Source of the DNA: SZUA-545 sp050297855
GTDB lineage: Bacteria; Campylobacterota; Campylobacteria; Campylobacterales; SZUA-545
Direction: 5' to 3'
Assembly (NCBI GenBank): GCA_050297855.1
Contig: JBNKTC010000002.1
Coordinates: forward strand, 178,255-242,254
DNA length: 64,000 nt
Made by a program: the position numbers and the translations under genes. The notes under the pieces are model-generated. The model did not search any database. It was not told the DNA's origin and saw only the letters and a list, made by a program, of their open reading frames with translations. This document shows positions 1-8,909 of the stretch, piece after piece. Positions within the stretch are counted from its first letter, which is position 1; each line of letters begins with the position of its first letter.

Positions 1-1
1 G

Positions 2-172
2 AAGACGATCGACTCCATCGACGGTTCCGTCGACCCGCTTCGGCGGGGTGAACTGGAGATATTCAGTTTTTATATTAACGAGGCCATCGGGCACATCAGT
101 GCCATTTCACGGCCCTACGAACACTCTCAGATGCTCGATGAGATGTTCGGGAATTTTTGTCTGGGCAAATAA
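2..172 (+). CDS. mnmE: MnmE (TrmE) tRNA modification GTPase, C-terminal fragment
   Basis: Only the last 56 codons are inside the window; the frame is open from base 2 to a TAA at 170-172. The peptide ends in FGNFCLGK. A terminal C-[IL]-G-K is the hallmark of MnmE, where the cysteine lies in the C-terminal helical region. MnmE works with MnmG to make the 5-carboxymethylaminomethyl group on wobble U34 of certain tRNAs. The preceding helical text (INEAIGHISAISRPYEH) fits the MnmE helical domain. The gene lies 38 bp upstream of purL on the same strand. Identification rests on the short tail only but that tail is distinctive. Confidence 0.85.
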   Translation, partial: KTIDSIDGSVDPLRRGELEIFSFYINEAIGHISAISRPYEHSQMLDEMFGNFCLGK

Positions 173-210
173 AAAGAATCATAACCTTCTACGTAACCAA
201 AGGAGAATAG

Positions 211-2418
211 GTGGAAAATTTAACGGAAGTTTTGGCTAACCATAAACTCAGCATGGATGAATACGAACACATCAAGAAGATCCTGGATCGCGAACCCAAC
301 CTGGTCGAGATCGGGATCTTCTCCGCGATGTGGAGCGAACACTGCAGCTACAAATCCAGTAAAAAATACCTCAACGGTTTCCCGACAAAAGCCCCGTGGG
401 TCATCCAGGGACCGGGTGAAAATGCCGGGGTCATCGATGTGGGTGACGGGATCGCTGCCGTATTCAAGATGGAGAGCCACAACCACCCGAGCTTTATCGA
501 GCCGGTCCAGGGTGCCGCGACGGGTGTCGGCGGGATCCTCCGGGACATCTTCACCATGGGGGCCCGACCGGTTGCCAACATGAACTCCCTGCGCTTCGGT
601 GCCGCCCAGGAAGACTCCGAGATGGGACGCCTCCACCGCCACCTCGTCCGCGGCGTCGTCGAAGGGATCAGCTTCTACGGAAACTGTATCGGGGTCCCGA
701 TGGTCGGCGGCGAAACGACATTCGACGAGTGCTACAACGGCAACATCCTTGTCAACGCCTTCAACCTGGGACTTGCGCCTAAAGACAAGATCTTCTATGC
801 ACGGAGTGAAGGGGTGGGCAACCCGGTCATCTACGTCGGAAGCAAGACGGGCCGTGACGGTCTGGGTGGGGCGGTTATGAGCTCCGACAGCTTTGACGAC
901 GAGAGCGAAAGCAAACGGCCGACGGTCCAGGTGGGTGACCCGTTTACGGAAAAACTGCTCATGGAAGCGTGCCTGGAGCTCTTTAAAGAGGACTACATCG
1001 TCGGGATCCAGGATATGGGTGCCGCGGGTCTTACCAGCTCCTCCTTCGAGATGGCAAGCAGCTCCGGCAGCGGGATGATCATGCACCTGGACAAAGTGCC
1101 TGCCCGTGAAGAGGGGATGGTACCGTACGAGTTCATGCTCTCCGAATCCCAGGAGCGGATGCTGATCTGCGCCAAAGCCGGATTCGAAGAGAAAGTCCTT
1201 GATATCTTCAAAAAATACGAACTGGAAGCGGCGGTCATCGGTGAGGTGACCGACACGGGCCGCATGGAGCTGACATGGCACGGCGAAAAAGTCGCCGATA
1301 TGCCGATCGCGCCGATCACGGACGAAGCGCCGATGTACGACCGACCGACGCAAAAACCGGCTTACCTTGATGAGATCAAAGGGGTCACGATCGACGATAT
1401 CGACGCGCCGACACCGACCGACGCCCTCAAAGCCCTCCTGGCCCACCCGGAAGTGGCGGACAAGGCGTGGATCTACGAGCAGTACGACTCCACGATCCAG
1501 AACAACTCCGTTACACGCATCGGCAAAAGCGATGCAGGCGTCATCCGCCTTAAAGACAGCAAAAAAGCGATCGCTATGAGCGTCGACTGTAACCCGCGCC
1601 AGTGCTACATCGATCCGAAGATGGGTGCGGCTGCGGCCGTCGCCGAGTCGGGACGTAACGTCGCCATGAGCGGTGCCAGACCGCTGGCGATCACCGACTG
1701 CCTCAACTACGGTAACCCGGAGAACCCGGAAGTGATGTGGCAGTTCGCCCAGGGCTGCGAGGGGATCAAAGAGGCGTGTAAAGAGCTGACGACACCGGTC
1801 GTCAGCGGGAACGTCTCCCTCTACAACGAGACCAACGGTGTCAGCGTATTCCCGACCCCGTCTATCGCGATGGTCGGTGTCCACGACGACAACGAAAATA
1901 TCCTCACAGCTGACTTTAAAGCAGAAGGCAACAGCGTCTACCTGATCGGCGAAACGGGCTTCGAGTTCGGCGGAAGCCTCTACATGAAAGTCTTTGGCAA
2001 CAAGGTAGCCGGAAACATGCCGCGGCTCGATTATGAGAAAGAGCTGGCACTCTGGGACTTCGTTATCGAAGCCAACAACAAAAACCTCCTCGCTTCCGCC
2101 CACGACGTCAGCGTCGGCGGGGTCGCCGTAGCCCTGGCCAAGATGGCCGTCTCCGCGGGACTCGGATTTGAAGGCGTCATGCCGATCGACGACGAGCGGA
2201 TCGTCTTTGCCGAGAGCCTTTCACGGGCGATCGTCGAGGTGACGCCTGAGAACGTCAAGGCGTTCGAGAAGTTTGCCAAAGGTACGGGGCTGAGCTGTGA
2301 GAACATCGGCCAGGTCGCGGCTAAGGACTTTATGCTTAACAGTATCAGTATCGAGAGTGAGGAGCTAGAGGCGATTTACTACGGTAGCTTCGACAAAATG
2401 ATGCACCAAGACATCTAA
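211..2418 (+). CDS. purL: Phosphoribosylformylglycinamidine synthase subunit PurL
   Basis: A 735-residue protein of the small (two-subunit-partner) PurL class, which converts FGAR to FGAM in purine synthesis using ATP and ammonia delivered by PurQ, with PurS as scaffold. The N-terminal part shows the family segments EIGIFSAMWSEHCSYKSSK, QGPGENAGVID and KMESHNHPS (catalytic His and metal-binding region), followed by GGILRDIF and a duplicated AIRS-like half with NPRQCYIDP and SGNVSLYNET. The length matches small PurL (about 730) and not the 1300-residue fused enzyme, so separate purS and purQ genes are expected elsewhere. The start is GTG at 211, chosen because AGGAG at 201-205 lies just upstream and the first residues match the family. 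Confidence 0.96.
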   Translation: MENLTEVLANHKLSMDEYEHIKKILDREPNLVEIGIFSAMWSEHCSYKSSKKYLNGFPTKAPWVIQGPGENAGVIDVGDGIAAVFKMESHNHPSFIEPVQGAATGVGGILRDIFTMGARPVANMNSLRFGAAQEDSEMGRLHRHLVRGVVEGISFYGNCIGVPMVGGETTFDECYNGNILVNAFNLGLAPKDKIFYARSEGVGNPVIYVGSKTGRDGLGGAVMSSDSFDDESESKRPTVQVGDPFTEKLLMEACLELFKEDYIVGIQDMGAAGLTSSSFEMASSSGSGMIMHLDKVPAREEGMVPYEFMLSESQERMLICAKAGFEEKVLDIFKKYELEAAVIGEVTDTGRMELTWHGEKVADMPIAPITDEAPMYDRPTQKPAYLDEIKGVTIDDIDAPTPTDALKALLAHPEVADKAWIYEQYDSTIQNNSVTRIGKSDAGVIRLKDSKKAIAMSVDCNPRQCYIDPKMGAAAAVAESGRNVAMSGARPLAITDCLNYGNPENPEVMWQFAQGCEGIKEACKELTTPVVSGNVSLYNETNGVSVFPTPSIAMVGVHDDNENILTADFKAEGNSVYLIGETGFEFGGSLYMKVFGNKVAGNMPRLDYEKELALWDFVIEANNKNLLASAHDVSVGGVAVALAKMAVSAGLGFEGVMPIDDERIVFAESLSRAIVEVTPENVKAFEKFAKGTGLSCENIGQVAAKDFMLNSISIESEELEAIYYGSFDKMMHQDI

Positions 2419-2427
2419 CACTTTTTT

Positions 2428-2447
2428 GTGGGTTCTTTTGAACCCAC
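2428..2447 (+). terminator. Terminator-like hairpin after purL
   Basis: A perfect 8-bp stem, GTGGGTTC (2428-2435) with GAACCCAC (2440-2447), and a TTTT loop start 10 bp after the purL stop. It lies between converging genes (purL and the macrodomain gene). A T-rich run precedes rather than follows the stem on the plus strand (only TCTTCT follows), so termination strength is uncertain. Confidence 0.5.
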
Positions 2448-2477
2448 TCTTCTCCCAATTATCTTTTCTATTTACAC

Positions 2478-2987
2478 TTACTTATTTAAATCCCGACTAT
2501 ATGCATTATAAGAGTGTTCACTGTGGCAGACGAAGTAAACCTTTGTGATCGTATCGTTTGTTTTTAAAAAGCTTTTTACCGTATCTACTGCGATCTGCGT
2601 GGCCTCTTCCAGAGGATAGCCGTAGATGCCACTGCTGATAGCCGGGAAGGCGATGGTTTTTATGTTGTTCTCTGCGGCAAGTCGGAGGCTGTTTTGGTAG
2701 CAGTCGGCAAGGAGCTGGGGTTCGCCGTGGGTGCCGCCGTGGTAGACGGGGCCGACGGTGTGGATGATGTAGTGTGCGGGGAGGTTGAAACCGGGGGTTA
2801 GTTTGGCCTGGCCGGTTTCGCAGCCGCCTAGGCCCCGGTTGTATTCGAGGAGTTCGGGGCCGGCGGCGCGGTGGATGGCACCGTCTACGCCTCCGCCTCC
2901 GAGCAGCGAGTTGTTGGCGGCGTTGACGATGGCGTCGACCTTCAGGGTCGTGATGTCGGCTTGGATGAGTTCGATTCTTTGGTCCAT
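2478..2987 (-). CDS. Macrodomain O-acetyl-ADP-ribose deacetylase / ADP-ribosyl-hydrolase
   Basis: A 169-residue single macrodomain of the MacroD/YmdB type. The ADP-ribose-binding signatures are present: QADIT near residue 10, DAIVNAANNSLLGGGGVDGA with the NAAN and GGGG loop, and FPAISSGIYGYP near the C terminus. Members remove ADP-ribose from proteins or deacetylate O-acetyl-ADP-ribose made by sirtuins. A sirtuin-like gene is present at 43.0 kb in this window, but no direct link is shown. The start lies 2 nt after the stop of the acyl-CoA-dehydrogenase-like gene, with AAGG just upstream, so the two are probably cotranscribed with metH. Length is normal for a stand-alone bacterial macrodomain. 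Confidence 0.93.
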   Translation of the reverse strand: MDQRIELIQADITTLKVDAIVNAANNSLLGGGGVDGAIHRAAGPELLEYNRGLGGCETGQAKLTPGFNLPAHYIIHTVGPVYHGGTHGEPQLLADCYQNSLRLAAENNIKTIAFPAISSGIYGYPLEEATQIAVDTVKSFLKTNDTITKVYFVCHSEHSYNAYSRDLNK

Positions 2988-2989
2988 GT

Positions 2990-3970
2990 TCAGCCTTTTA
3001 GGAAGTGGTCCTTGAAGAGGCCTTTGATCGTGTCGTTGAGGCCGTTGGAGTTGAACATGATCAGCTCGCGGTAGTAGCGCTGGAGGGCGCGTTCGGCCAG
3101 GATGGAGGAGCCGCCTTTAACGATCATGCCGGTCGTGGTGATGTCCCGCACAAGGGTGAAGAGGTCGATGCGGAGGCGGTCCATTATCATGCCGTCGCTG
3201 GTCTGCATGAAGGTATCCCTGACCGCTTCGAGGCGTTCGGCTGCGGCTGCCTTGATTTCCGTATCTTCCAGGGCGTCGACGGCTCCCAGGCCGATGCCGT
3301 ACATGGCGTAGTGGACGGTCTTGGAGATCGACTTGGCCTTGGTGTAGTTGCCGATGGGTTTGGAGGAGATGATGTCCGCTTCGGGAACTTCATAATCTTT
3401 CAGGTCGATATTGACCGTATTCATGCTCTCCCCCACGAACGTCTCCGCCGATTCGGCGATGGTCATCCCTTTTTGGGCTCTGAAGGGGACGATGGCTTCC
3501 ATTTCCATTCCCTTGTGGTGGAAGCCCACGACCAAGTGGTCGAATATCCCGTATCCGCTGGCCCAGGTGAGGGTACCGCTTAGGGCGTAGCCGTTATCAG
3601 TACGCGTCGCGTCGACGACGGTGACGGGGGCGCGGAGGTGGTTGATGGCGATGCCGCACTTCTTTTCGTAGTAAGCCTCCTTTTGCACGAAGTCGTTGCT
3701 TCCCATGATCTTGTTCCCCGCCAGGATCTGGACGGCGAGGAAGGCGAGGCTTCCCGAGTAGGCGGGGAGGGCGCAGAAGAGTTCGTACTTAAGCTTCTCC
3801 TGGAGGGTGGGGCCGTACTCGAAGAGGCGGAAGAGCCCTTCGTCGTAGGCGATGTCAAAGGCCTTTTTTAAAAGGGCGGTATCGCTGTCGAGTCGGTGGG
3901 CCGGGAGGGAAGACAGTTTTCTCAGTGCCTGTTCGATACGTTCCCGGTACTGTGTGATCGCCTCCGTCAT
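2990..3970 (-). CDS. Acyl-CoA dehydrogenase-fold protein, short and divergent
   Basis: A 326-residue protein resembling the acyl-CoA dehydrogenase fold: a helical N-terminal part, a beta middle segment around VTVVDATRTDNGYALSGTLT (the FAD/substrate-binding beta domain normally contains a similar 'G-x-x-L-x-G' pattern), and a helical C-terminal part. It is shorter than ordinary family members (about 380) and I do not see a convincing catalytic base, so its substrate, and whether it is an active dehydrogenase, are unknown. It starts 9 nt downstream of metH with AAGGGA as ribosome binding site, so it is translated from the metH transcript. Position next to metH may reflect a metabolic link but that is inference only. 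Confidence 0.65.
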   Translation of the reverse strand: MTEAITQYRERIEQALRKLSSLPAHRLDSDTALLKKAFDIAYDEGLFRLFEYGPTLQEKLKYELFCALPAYSGSLAFLAVQILAGNKIMGSNDFVQKEAYYEKKCGIAINHLRAPVTVVDATRTDNGYALSGTLTWASGYGIFDHLVVGFHHKGMEMEAIVPFRAQKGMTIAESAETFVGESMNTVNIDLKDYEVPEADIISSKPIGNYTKAKSISKTVHYAMYGIGLGAVDALEDTEIKAAAAERLEAVRDTFMQTSDGMIMDRLRIDLFTLVRDITTTGMIVKGGSSILAERALQRYYRELIMFNSNGLNDTIKGLFKDHFLKG

Positions 3971-3979
3971 GAGTATCCC

Positions 3980-6900
3980 TTAGATGTTGTAGTACATCGC
4001 GTCTTTGTTGGGGACGACGAGGGCAGAGGTGGACTGTTCGGGATCGATCTGGCACGTCTCGGAAAGGGTGATGCCGTACTTCTCACCCTCTAGCAGCCTA
4101 AAGAGCGGACGGTTCAGCTCCAGGTCCGGGCAGGCGGGGTAGCCGAAGGAGTAGCGCGCCCCCTGGTACCCTTTCATCGTCACGTCATCCAGCCGGTCGC
4201 TCTTCTCCTTGGTGCTGATCCCAAGTTCTGCGCGGATTCTTTTGTGGATGATCTCCGCCAGTGCTTCCGCCAGCTCGACCCCAAGGCCGTGGACCAGGTA
4301 GTACTCCGTATATTTTCCGGCTTTAAAGAGCTCCTGTTCGTATTCGCTGAGTTTGCTTCCCGCACTCACCAGCGTCAACGGTAGAACGTCGTGGCGGTCG
4401 TGGTGGAAGTAGTCGCTGAGTGCCCGGTGGGGGGCTTTCTGCTGGCGCGGGAAGGTGAAGATCTCCTTGGCCCGGCCGATGGTCTCGGCCAGCGGTTCGC
4501 GGTTGATATCCTCCGTGCTTGTCCACCCTTCGCTGGGATCAAAGACCACCAGGGAGTTGTCATCCGCGCGGCACGGGAAGTAGCCGTAGATGACCTTGGG
4601 CCGGAAGAGTCCCTCTTCCAAAAACTGCTTTTTAAGCCGGTTGTAGTTGGGCAGGATCACTTCCTGGAGCTGCTTTTCATAGCTCTCTTTCTGTCCCTTG
4701 GACTTGTATCCCCAGCGCTGTTTGAAAAGCAGCCGGTGGTTGATCCATTCAAAGGCCAGCTCGGGATCGAACTCCGTAAACTCCCGCTTGCCCCAGAACG
4801 GCGGGGTGAAGTCGTGTCCCAGACCCGGCAGGGTGACCTTGTCATAGGGGATCTCCTCGATCACCCTCTCTTCGGCCACCTCTTCTTCCGCAACCGCTTT
4901 GGCCGGGTGGAGGTCCACGTCGAAGTTCTTCTTCTCGATGCGGCCCATGGCGGTGATCCCATCGAAGGCGTCTTTACAGTAGAAGACCGGGCCGTCGTAG
5001 TTGGTACGGCAGTGCTCCTCGATAAAGCTGGTGGTCAGTGCCGCCCCGCCCAGAAGGACGGGGACGTCGATGCCGCGTTCTTTGAGGGCCATAAGGTTCT
5101 CTTTCATCACCAGGGTCGATTTGACCAGCAGGCCGCTCATACCGACGGCGTCGGCATTGTGCTCTTTGACGGCTTCGACAAAGGACTCCAGGTCGGCCTT
5201 GATCCCGATATTGATTACCCGGAATCCATTGTTGGTCAGGATGATATCCACGAGGTTTTTCCCCACGTCGTGGACGTCGCCCTTGACGGTTCCGAGAACA
5301 ATCGTCGTCTTCTCCCCCGAGCCCTCTTTTTTGGGCAGGAAGGGATTGAGGTAATCCACACTGGCCTTCATCACCTCCGCCGACTGGAGGACAAACGGCA
5401 GCTGCATCTGGCCCGAGCCGAAGAGCTCGCCCACCACCTTCATCGCTTCGATCAGGATCTCGTTGACGATCGTCTCCGCTTCGATCTCGTCCTTGGCCGT
5501 CTCCAGCAGCGGCAGCATCCGCTCCTTGTCGCCGTCGATGAGGAGTTTGGCGATCTTCTCGTTTGTGGGCAGGGCTTTGTACTCTTCATCGCTTGCACCC
5601 GTAGCGACCTCGCCCTCTTTGTATTTGAAGTGCTCGATAAAGCGGAAGAGGGGATCACCCGCTTCCCGTTTGTTAAAGAGCAGGTCTTCACAGAACTTGC
5701 GGTCTTCATTGCTGATCTTGTGCATCGGGAGGGTGTGCTTGACGTTGACGATCGCCATCGTCAGCCCCGCCTCGATGCAGTGGTGGACGAAGACCGAGTT
5801 GAGATAGAAGCGCGCCTCTTTGGCCAGGCCGAAGGAGATGTTGGAGACCCCCAGTACCGCGCCCACTTCGGGGTGCCTTGTGCGCACTTCGCGGATCGCC
5901 TCGATCGTCTCGATGGCCGCCGTCCAGTACTCTTCATCACCGCTTCCTACGGTAAAGGTCAGCAGGTCGAAGACCAGGTCGCTTCCCTTGAGGCCGTGGT
6001 GCTTCGTGGCACGTTCGTAGATGCGCTCGGCGATCTCGACTTTGCGCTCTTTGGTCTTGGCCATCCCCTCTTCGTCGATTGTCAGGCAGACAAGGGAGGT
6101 CCCCCAGCGTTTCGCCAGCTGGCAGATCTCGTCGAACTTTTCGATCCCGTCTTCAAGGTTGACGGAGTTGATGATCGGTTTGCCCCCGATGTGCATGAGA
6201 GCAGCTTCCAGGGCCGGGATCTGGGTGGAGTCGGGCATGAGCGGCAGCTGGATCTTCTGGGTATAGCGGCTCATCACCTCGTGCATGTCCTTGGTCTCGT
6301 CGCGTCCGGCAAAGCCGACGCTCACATCCAGGCCGTGGGCCCCGGCACGTACCTGCTCCTGCCCGACACTGACAATGGCGTCGTAGTCTTCGGCCAGAAG
6401 CAGTTCGCGGAACGCCTTGGAACCGGTGGCGTTGGCACGTTCCCCGATGAGGAAAGGGGAGGGTTCCTGCTTGAGTGCTGTCGCCTGGAAGAGGGAAGCG
6501 ATGGAGGGCGGGTGGGAGCCCTTGGGTTTTTTGGGCGCGATCCCTTCGACCGCTTTGGCTACGGCGGCGATGTGCTCAGGCGTCGTTCCGCAGCAGCCGC
6601 CCAGGATCGTTACCCCGTCGATGGCGGCGAATTCCGACTCCAGCTTGGCAAACTCCTCGGGCCCCATCGGATAGACCGTGTGGCCGCCGACGTTCTGGGG
6701 AAGACCCGCATTGGCGTGGACGGAGATGGGGCGGTCCCACAGCTCGGAAAGGGTCAGGACGTGCTGCTTGACCTCCACGGGGCCCGTTCCGCAGTTAAAC
6801 CCGAGGGAGAAGATATCAAAGGGCTCCATGATCGTCGCGATCGTCGCGGCGTCGGTCCCGATCAGCATGGAGCCGCTTAGCTCCATCGTCACGGAGACCA

Positions 6901-7456
6901 TGACCGGCAGGCTGACGCCCGCCTCGTTCATCGCATCGAAGCAGGCGTGGAGCGCCGCTTTGATCTGGAGGGGGTCCTGGCAGGTCTCCAGCAGGAACAT
7001 GTCTACACCGCCTTCGATAAGGCCCTGGACGGTGATCTTGTAACCTGTGTACATGAGGGGGTATTCGATGTGTCCGAGGGAGGGGAGCTTGGTCCCCGGC
7101 CCGATGGCCCCGGCGGCAAAGCGGGGCTTCTCGTGTGTGGAGAACTCCTCGCACGCCTCCTTGGCGATCTTGGCTCCGGCCAGGGCATTTTTATACGCGT
7201 GTTTACCCAGGCCGTACTCGTCCAGTACCCACGGCATGGAACCGAAGGTGTTGGTCTTGATGATGTCGGCACCGGCGCGCAGGTAGTCGCGGTGGATCTC
7301 TTTGATCGCATCGGAAAGGGTCTCGTTGAGGAGTTCGTTACACCCCTGGTTGCCCTCCCAGGCGGAGTCGGGGATATCAAGGGCCTGGATCTGGGTCCCC
7401 ATCGCCCCGTCGATAATCAGAATTTTCTCTTGTGCTAATACTTCGATCTGTGTCAT
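3980..7456 (-). CDS. metH: Cobalamin-dependent methionine synthase MetH
   Basis: A full-length 1158-residue MetH, which transfers the methyl group of 5-methyltetrahydrofolate to homocysteine through protein-bound cobalamin. Domains in order: homocysteine-binding barrel (about 1-310) with zinc ligands in FNCGTGP and GGCCGTTPEHI; pterin-binding barrel (about 335-600) beginning at IGERANATGSKAF; helical cap and B12-binding domain (about 620-870) with DVHDVGKN, whose His is the lower cobalt ligand, and the SGLLVKS motif; C-terminal reactivation domain that binds AdoMet (about 900-1158) with RYSFGYPACPD. Nothing is truncated. The gene heads a minus-strand group with the acyl-CoA-dehydrogenase-like and macrodomain genes. 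No cobalamin riboswitch is apparent in the short upstream gap. Confidence 0.97.
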   Translation of the reverse strand: MTQIEVLAQEKILIIDGAMGTQIQALDIPDSAWEGNQGCNELLNETLSDAIKEIHRDYLRAGADIIKTNTFGSMPWVLDEYGLGKHAYKNALAGAKIAKEACEEFSTHEKPRFAAGAIGPGTKLPSLGHIEYPLMYTGYKITVQGLIEGGVDMFLLETCQDPLQIKAALHACFDAMNEAGVSLPVMVSVTMELSGSMLIGTDAATIATIMEPFDIFSLGFNCGTGPVEVKQHVLTLSELWDRPISVHANAGLPQNVGGHTVYPMGPEEFAKLESEFAAIDGVTILGGCCGTTPEHIAAVAKAVEGIAPKKPKGSHPPSIASLFQATALKQEPSPFLIGERANATGSKAFRELLLAEDYDAIVSVGQEQVRAGAHGLDVSVGFAGRDETKDMHEVMSRYTQKIQLPLMPDSTQIPALEAALMHIGGKPIINSVNLEDGIEKFDEICQLAKRWGTSLVCLTIDEEGMAKTKERKVEIAERIYERATKHHGLKGSDLVFDLLTFTVGSGDEEYWTAAIETIEAIREVRTRHPEVGAVLGVSNISFGLAKEARFYLNSVFVHHCIEAGLTMAIVNVKHTLPMHKISNEDRKFCEDLLFNKREAGDPLFRFIEHFKYKEGEVATGASDEEYKALPTNEKIAKLLIDGDKERMLPLLETAKDEIEAETIVNEILIEAMKVVGELFGSGQMQLPFVLQSAEVMKASVDYLNPFLPKKEGSGEKTTIVLGTVKGDVHDVGKNLVDIILTNNGFRVINIGIKADLESFVEAVKEHNADAVGMSGLLVKSTLVMKENLMALKERGIDVPVLLGGAALTTSFIEEHCRTNYDGPVFYCKDAFDGITAMGRIEKKNFDVDLHPAKAVAEEEVAEERVIEEIPYDKVTLPGLGHDFTPPFWGKREFTEFDPELAFEWINHRLLFKQRWGYKSKGQKESYEKQLQEVILPNYNRLKKQFLEEGLFRPKVIYGYFPCRADDNSLVVFDPSEGWTSTEDINREPLAETIGRAKEIFTFPRQQKAPHRALSDYFHHDRHDVLPLTLVSAGSKLSEYEQELFKAGKYTEYYLVHGLGVELAEALAEIIHKRIRAELGISTKEKSDRLDDVTMKGYQGARYSFGYPACPDLELNRPLFRLLEGEKYGITLSETCQIDPEQSTSALVVPNKDAMYYNI

Positions 7457-7491
7457 TTAGATATTTCTCTCGGTTCTTGTTAAAGTGATAT

Positions 7492-7497
7492 ATTATA
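7492..7497 (-). promoter_or_regulatory. Candidate -10 box for metH
   Basis: TATAAT on the minus strand, 35 bp upstream of the metH ATG, in the short gap after mrp. No good -35 hexamer is visible, which is normal for Campylobacterota sigma-70 promoters. Confidence 0.5.
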
Positions 7498-7531
7498 GCA
7501 AATGGAAGGTAATTGGCGGGAGAAGCGCAGA

Positions 7532-7548
7532 CGGGAAGTCTCTTCCCG
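7532..7548 (-). terminator. Hairpin after mrp
   Basis: A 7-bp perfect stem CGGGAAG / CTTCCCG with a 3-nt loop, 18 bp beyond the mrp stop and upstream of the metH -10 box. There is no following T-run on the transcript strand, so it may be a weak or factor-dependent terminator or an mRNA 3'-end stabiliser. Confidence 0.4.
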
Positions 7549-7565
7549 CTGCCTGGAGGTGGTCT

Positions 7566-8747
7566 TTAGTGGCCGCAGCCGCAGCTGCCGCTGCCGCAGT
7601 GACCGTCGTCTTGTTTGGGCTGCTGTGCCGCTGCTGCCGTGGAGCAGGCGGACGGTGCGCCGTTGACGCCCATTGTCGGCTGGATGGACGCGTTGTCCAC
7701 GCCGCCTTCGTCGTTGATCTCATCGAGTTTTTTGATGAGGGAGTCGGCTGCCTGCATGTAGCGCTTCGCACTCTCACTGGACGGATTGGCGAATGTGATC
7801 GGTTTTCCTTCGTCGCCGCCTTCGCGGATCGCCGGTTCGATAGGGATCTCGGCCAGTACGGAAGTGTTGTATTTCTTGGCCATCTCGTCCGTTGTCCCTT
7901 TGCCGAAGATGTCATACTCTTTACCCGTATCCGGGCAGATAAAGCCGCTCATGTTCTCGACGACACCCGCGATCGGGATGTTGAGTTTTTCGAACATGTC
8001 CATACCGCGGACCGCATCGTCCAGGGCAACGGTTTGGGGTGTGGAGACCATGACGCCGGCTGTGACCGGGACGCTTTGAGCCAGGGAGATCTGCGCATCA
8101 CCCGTACCCGGAGGCATGTCGATAAAGAGGATATCCAGTTCGCTCCAGAGGATGTCTTTAAAGAACTGCTCGATCGCCTTCATGATCATCGGGCCCCGCC
8201 AGATAAGGGACTGGCCCTCTTCGATCAGGCTTCCCATACTCATCGCTTCGAGGCCGTAGGCTACGATCGGCTTGGCTTTGTTCCCTTCGATCTCCGGGGC
8301 CTGACCTTGGATACCGAGCATCCGCGGGACGTTCGGTCCGTAGATATCCGCATCGAGGATACCCACTTTTTTACCCTGCATCGCCGCGGCGATCGCCAGG
8401 TTGACGGTGGTCGTGGATTTACCTACACCACCTTTACCGGAGCTGACCATCACGAAGTTTTTGATCTGCGGGGCGATGTTTTTGCCGTGGCTGGATGTCT
8501 CGCGCGGTGCTTTGGGTGCGTTGATGTTGACGATCACCTGGTTGGCACCCAGTTTGGAGACTTTGAGTTCGATCTCATCTTTAAGCGTCTGGGCTACTTC
8601 CGGGGCGCTGGACGTGATGTCGACGGTGATTGTGGCGTTGGTCCCGTCGGTCTGGATATCCTTGACGAACCCGAAAGTGACGATGTCCTTTTCGAATCCG
8701 GGGTATAAAACGGTTTTCAGTTGTTCGTTAATCAGTTCTTGTGTCAT
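7566..8747 (-). CDS. mrp: Mrp/ApbC-type iron-sulfur cluster carrier ATPase
   Basis: A 393-residue Mrp protein: an N-terminal MIP18/DUF59 domain (about 1-80), then a MinD-type P-loop ATPase with deviant Walker A GKGGVGKST at 104-112, DADIYGPN and DMPPGTGD. Such proteins carry [4Fe-4S] clusters to apo-enzymes. The usual C-x-x-C that bridges the dimer is represented only by ICPDTGKE, so the second cysteine is missing, whereas the last 27 residues form a tail with four Cys and two His (GHCGSGSCGCGH at the end). The tail could take over metal binding; that is inference. The neighbour thiC encodes an Fe-S enzyme. Start ATG with AAGGA 6 nt upstream. Confidence 0.93.
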   Translation of the reverse strand: MTQELINEQLKTVLYPGFEKDIVTFGFVKDIQTDGTNATITVDITSSAPEVAQTLKDEIELKVSKLGANQVIVNINAPKAPRETSSHGKNIAPQIKNFVMVSSGKGGVGKSTTTVNLAIAAAMQGKKVGILDADIYGPNVPRMLGIQGQAPEIEGNKAKPIVAYGLEAMSMGSLIEEGQSLIWRGPMIMKAIEQFFKDILWSELDILFIDMPPGTGDAQISLAQSVPVTAGVMVSTPQTVALDDAVRGMDMFEKLNIPIAGVVENMSGFICPDTGKEYDIFGKGTTDEMAKKYNTSVLAEIPIEPAIREGGDEGKPITFANPSSESAKRYMQAADSLIKKLDEINDEGGVDNASIQPTMGVNGAPSACSTAAAAQQPKQDDGHCGSGSCGCGH

Positions 8748-8779
8748 TGTGTATCCTTGACTTTTGATCTCTTTTATCT

Positions 8780-8796
8780 GCCGTGCTAAGCACGGC
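8780..8796 (-). terminator. Hairpin between thiC and mrp
   Basis: Stem GCCGTGC / GCACGGC with a TTA loop on the transcript strand, about 110 bp after the thiC stop and 32 bp before the mrp start codon. No T-tract follows, so it may modulate read-through from thiC into mrp rather than terminate fully. Confidence 0.35.
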
Positions 8797-8850
8797 TAGC
8801 TTTTGTGCTTACATTGTTGCGCAATTTCATGTGCCACAGCGGTGAGCGTA

Positions 8851-8901
8851 GCTTCAGGGACTTTGTCCTCGCTTCGCTGCAAAGTTTCACGTTCCTGAAG
8901 C
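8851..8901. repeat. Long imperfect intergenic dyad
   Basis: GCTTCAGG (8851-8858) pairs with CCTGAAGC (8894-8901), and nested ACTTTG (8860-8865) pairs with CAAAGT (8880-8885). Together they make a long stem-loop immediately after the thiC stop. It could be a thiC 3'-end structure or a remnant of a dispersed palindromic element; whether it is repeated elsewhere in the genome cannot be seen here. Confidence 0.45.
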
Positions 8902-8909
8902 GTTATAAA

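Noticed and set aside
48..239. 63-codon frame over the mnmE end
   Set aside because: The alternative frame ending in CLGK at 172 matches MnmE; this one has no homologous features.
220..2103. Long open frame antisense to purL (627 codons)
   Set aside because: Shadow of the purL codon pattern in GC-rich DNA; translation has no recognisable domain, and purL is certain.
4391..6880. Long open frame antisense to metH (829 codons)
   Set aside because: Arises from metH codon bias on the opposite strand; low-complexity, His/Asp/Arg-rich product with no family features.
7457..7565. Cobalamin riboswitch upstream of metH
   Set aside because: The gap is too short and AT-rich, and it lacks a B12 box; only a -10 box and a hairpin are visible.
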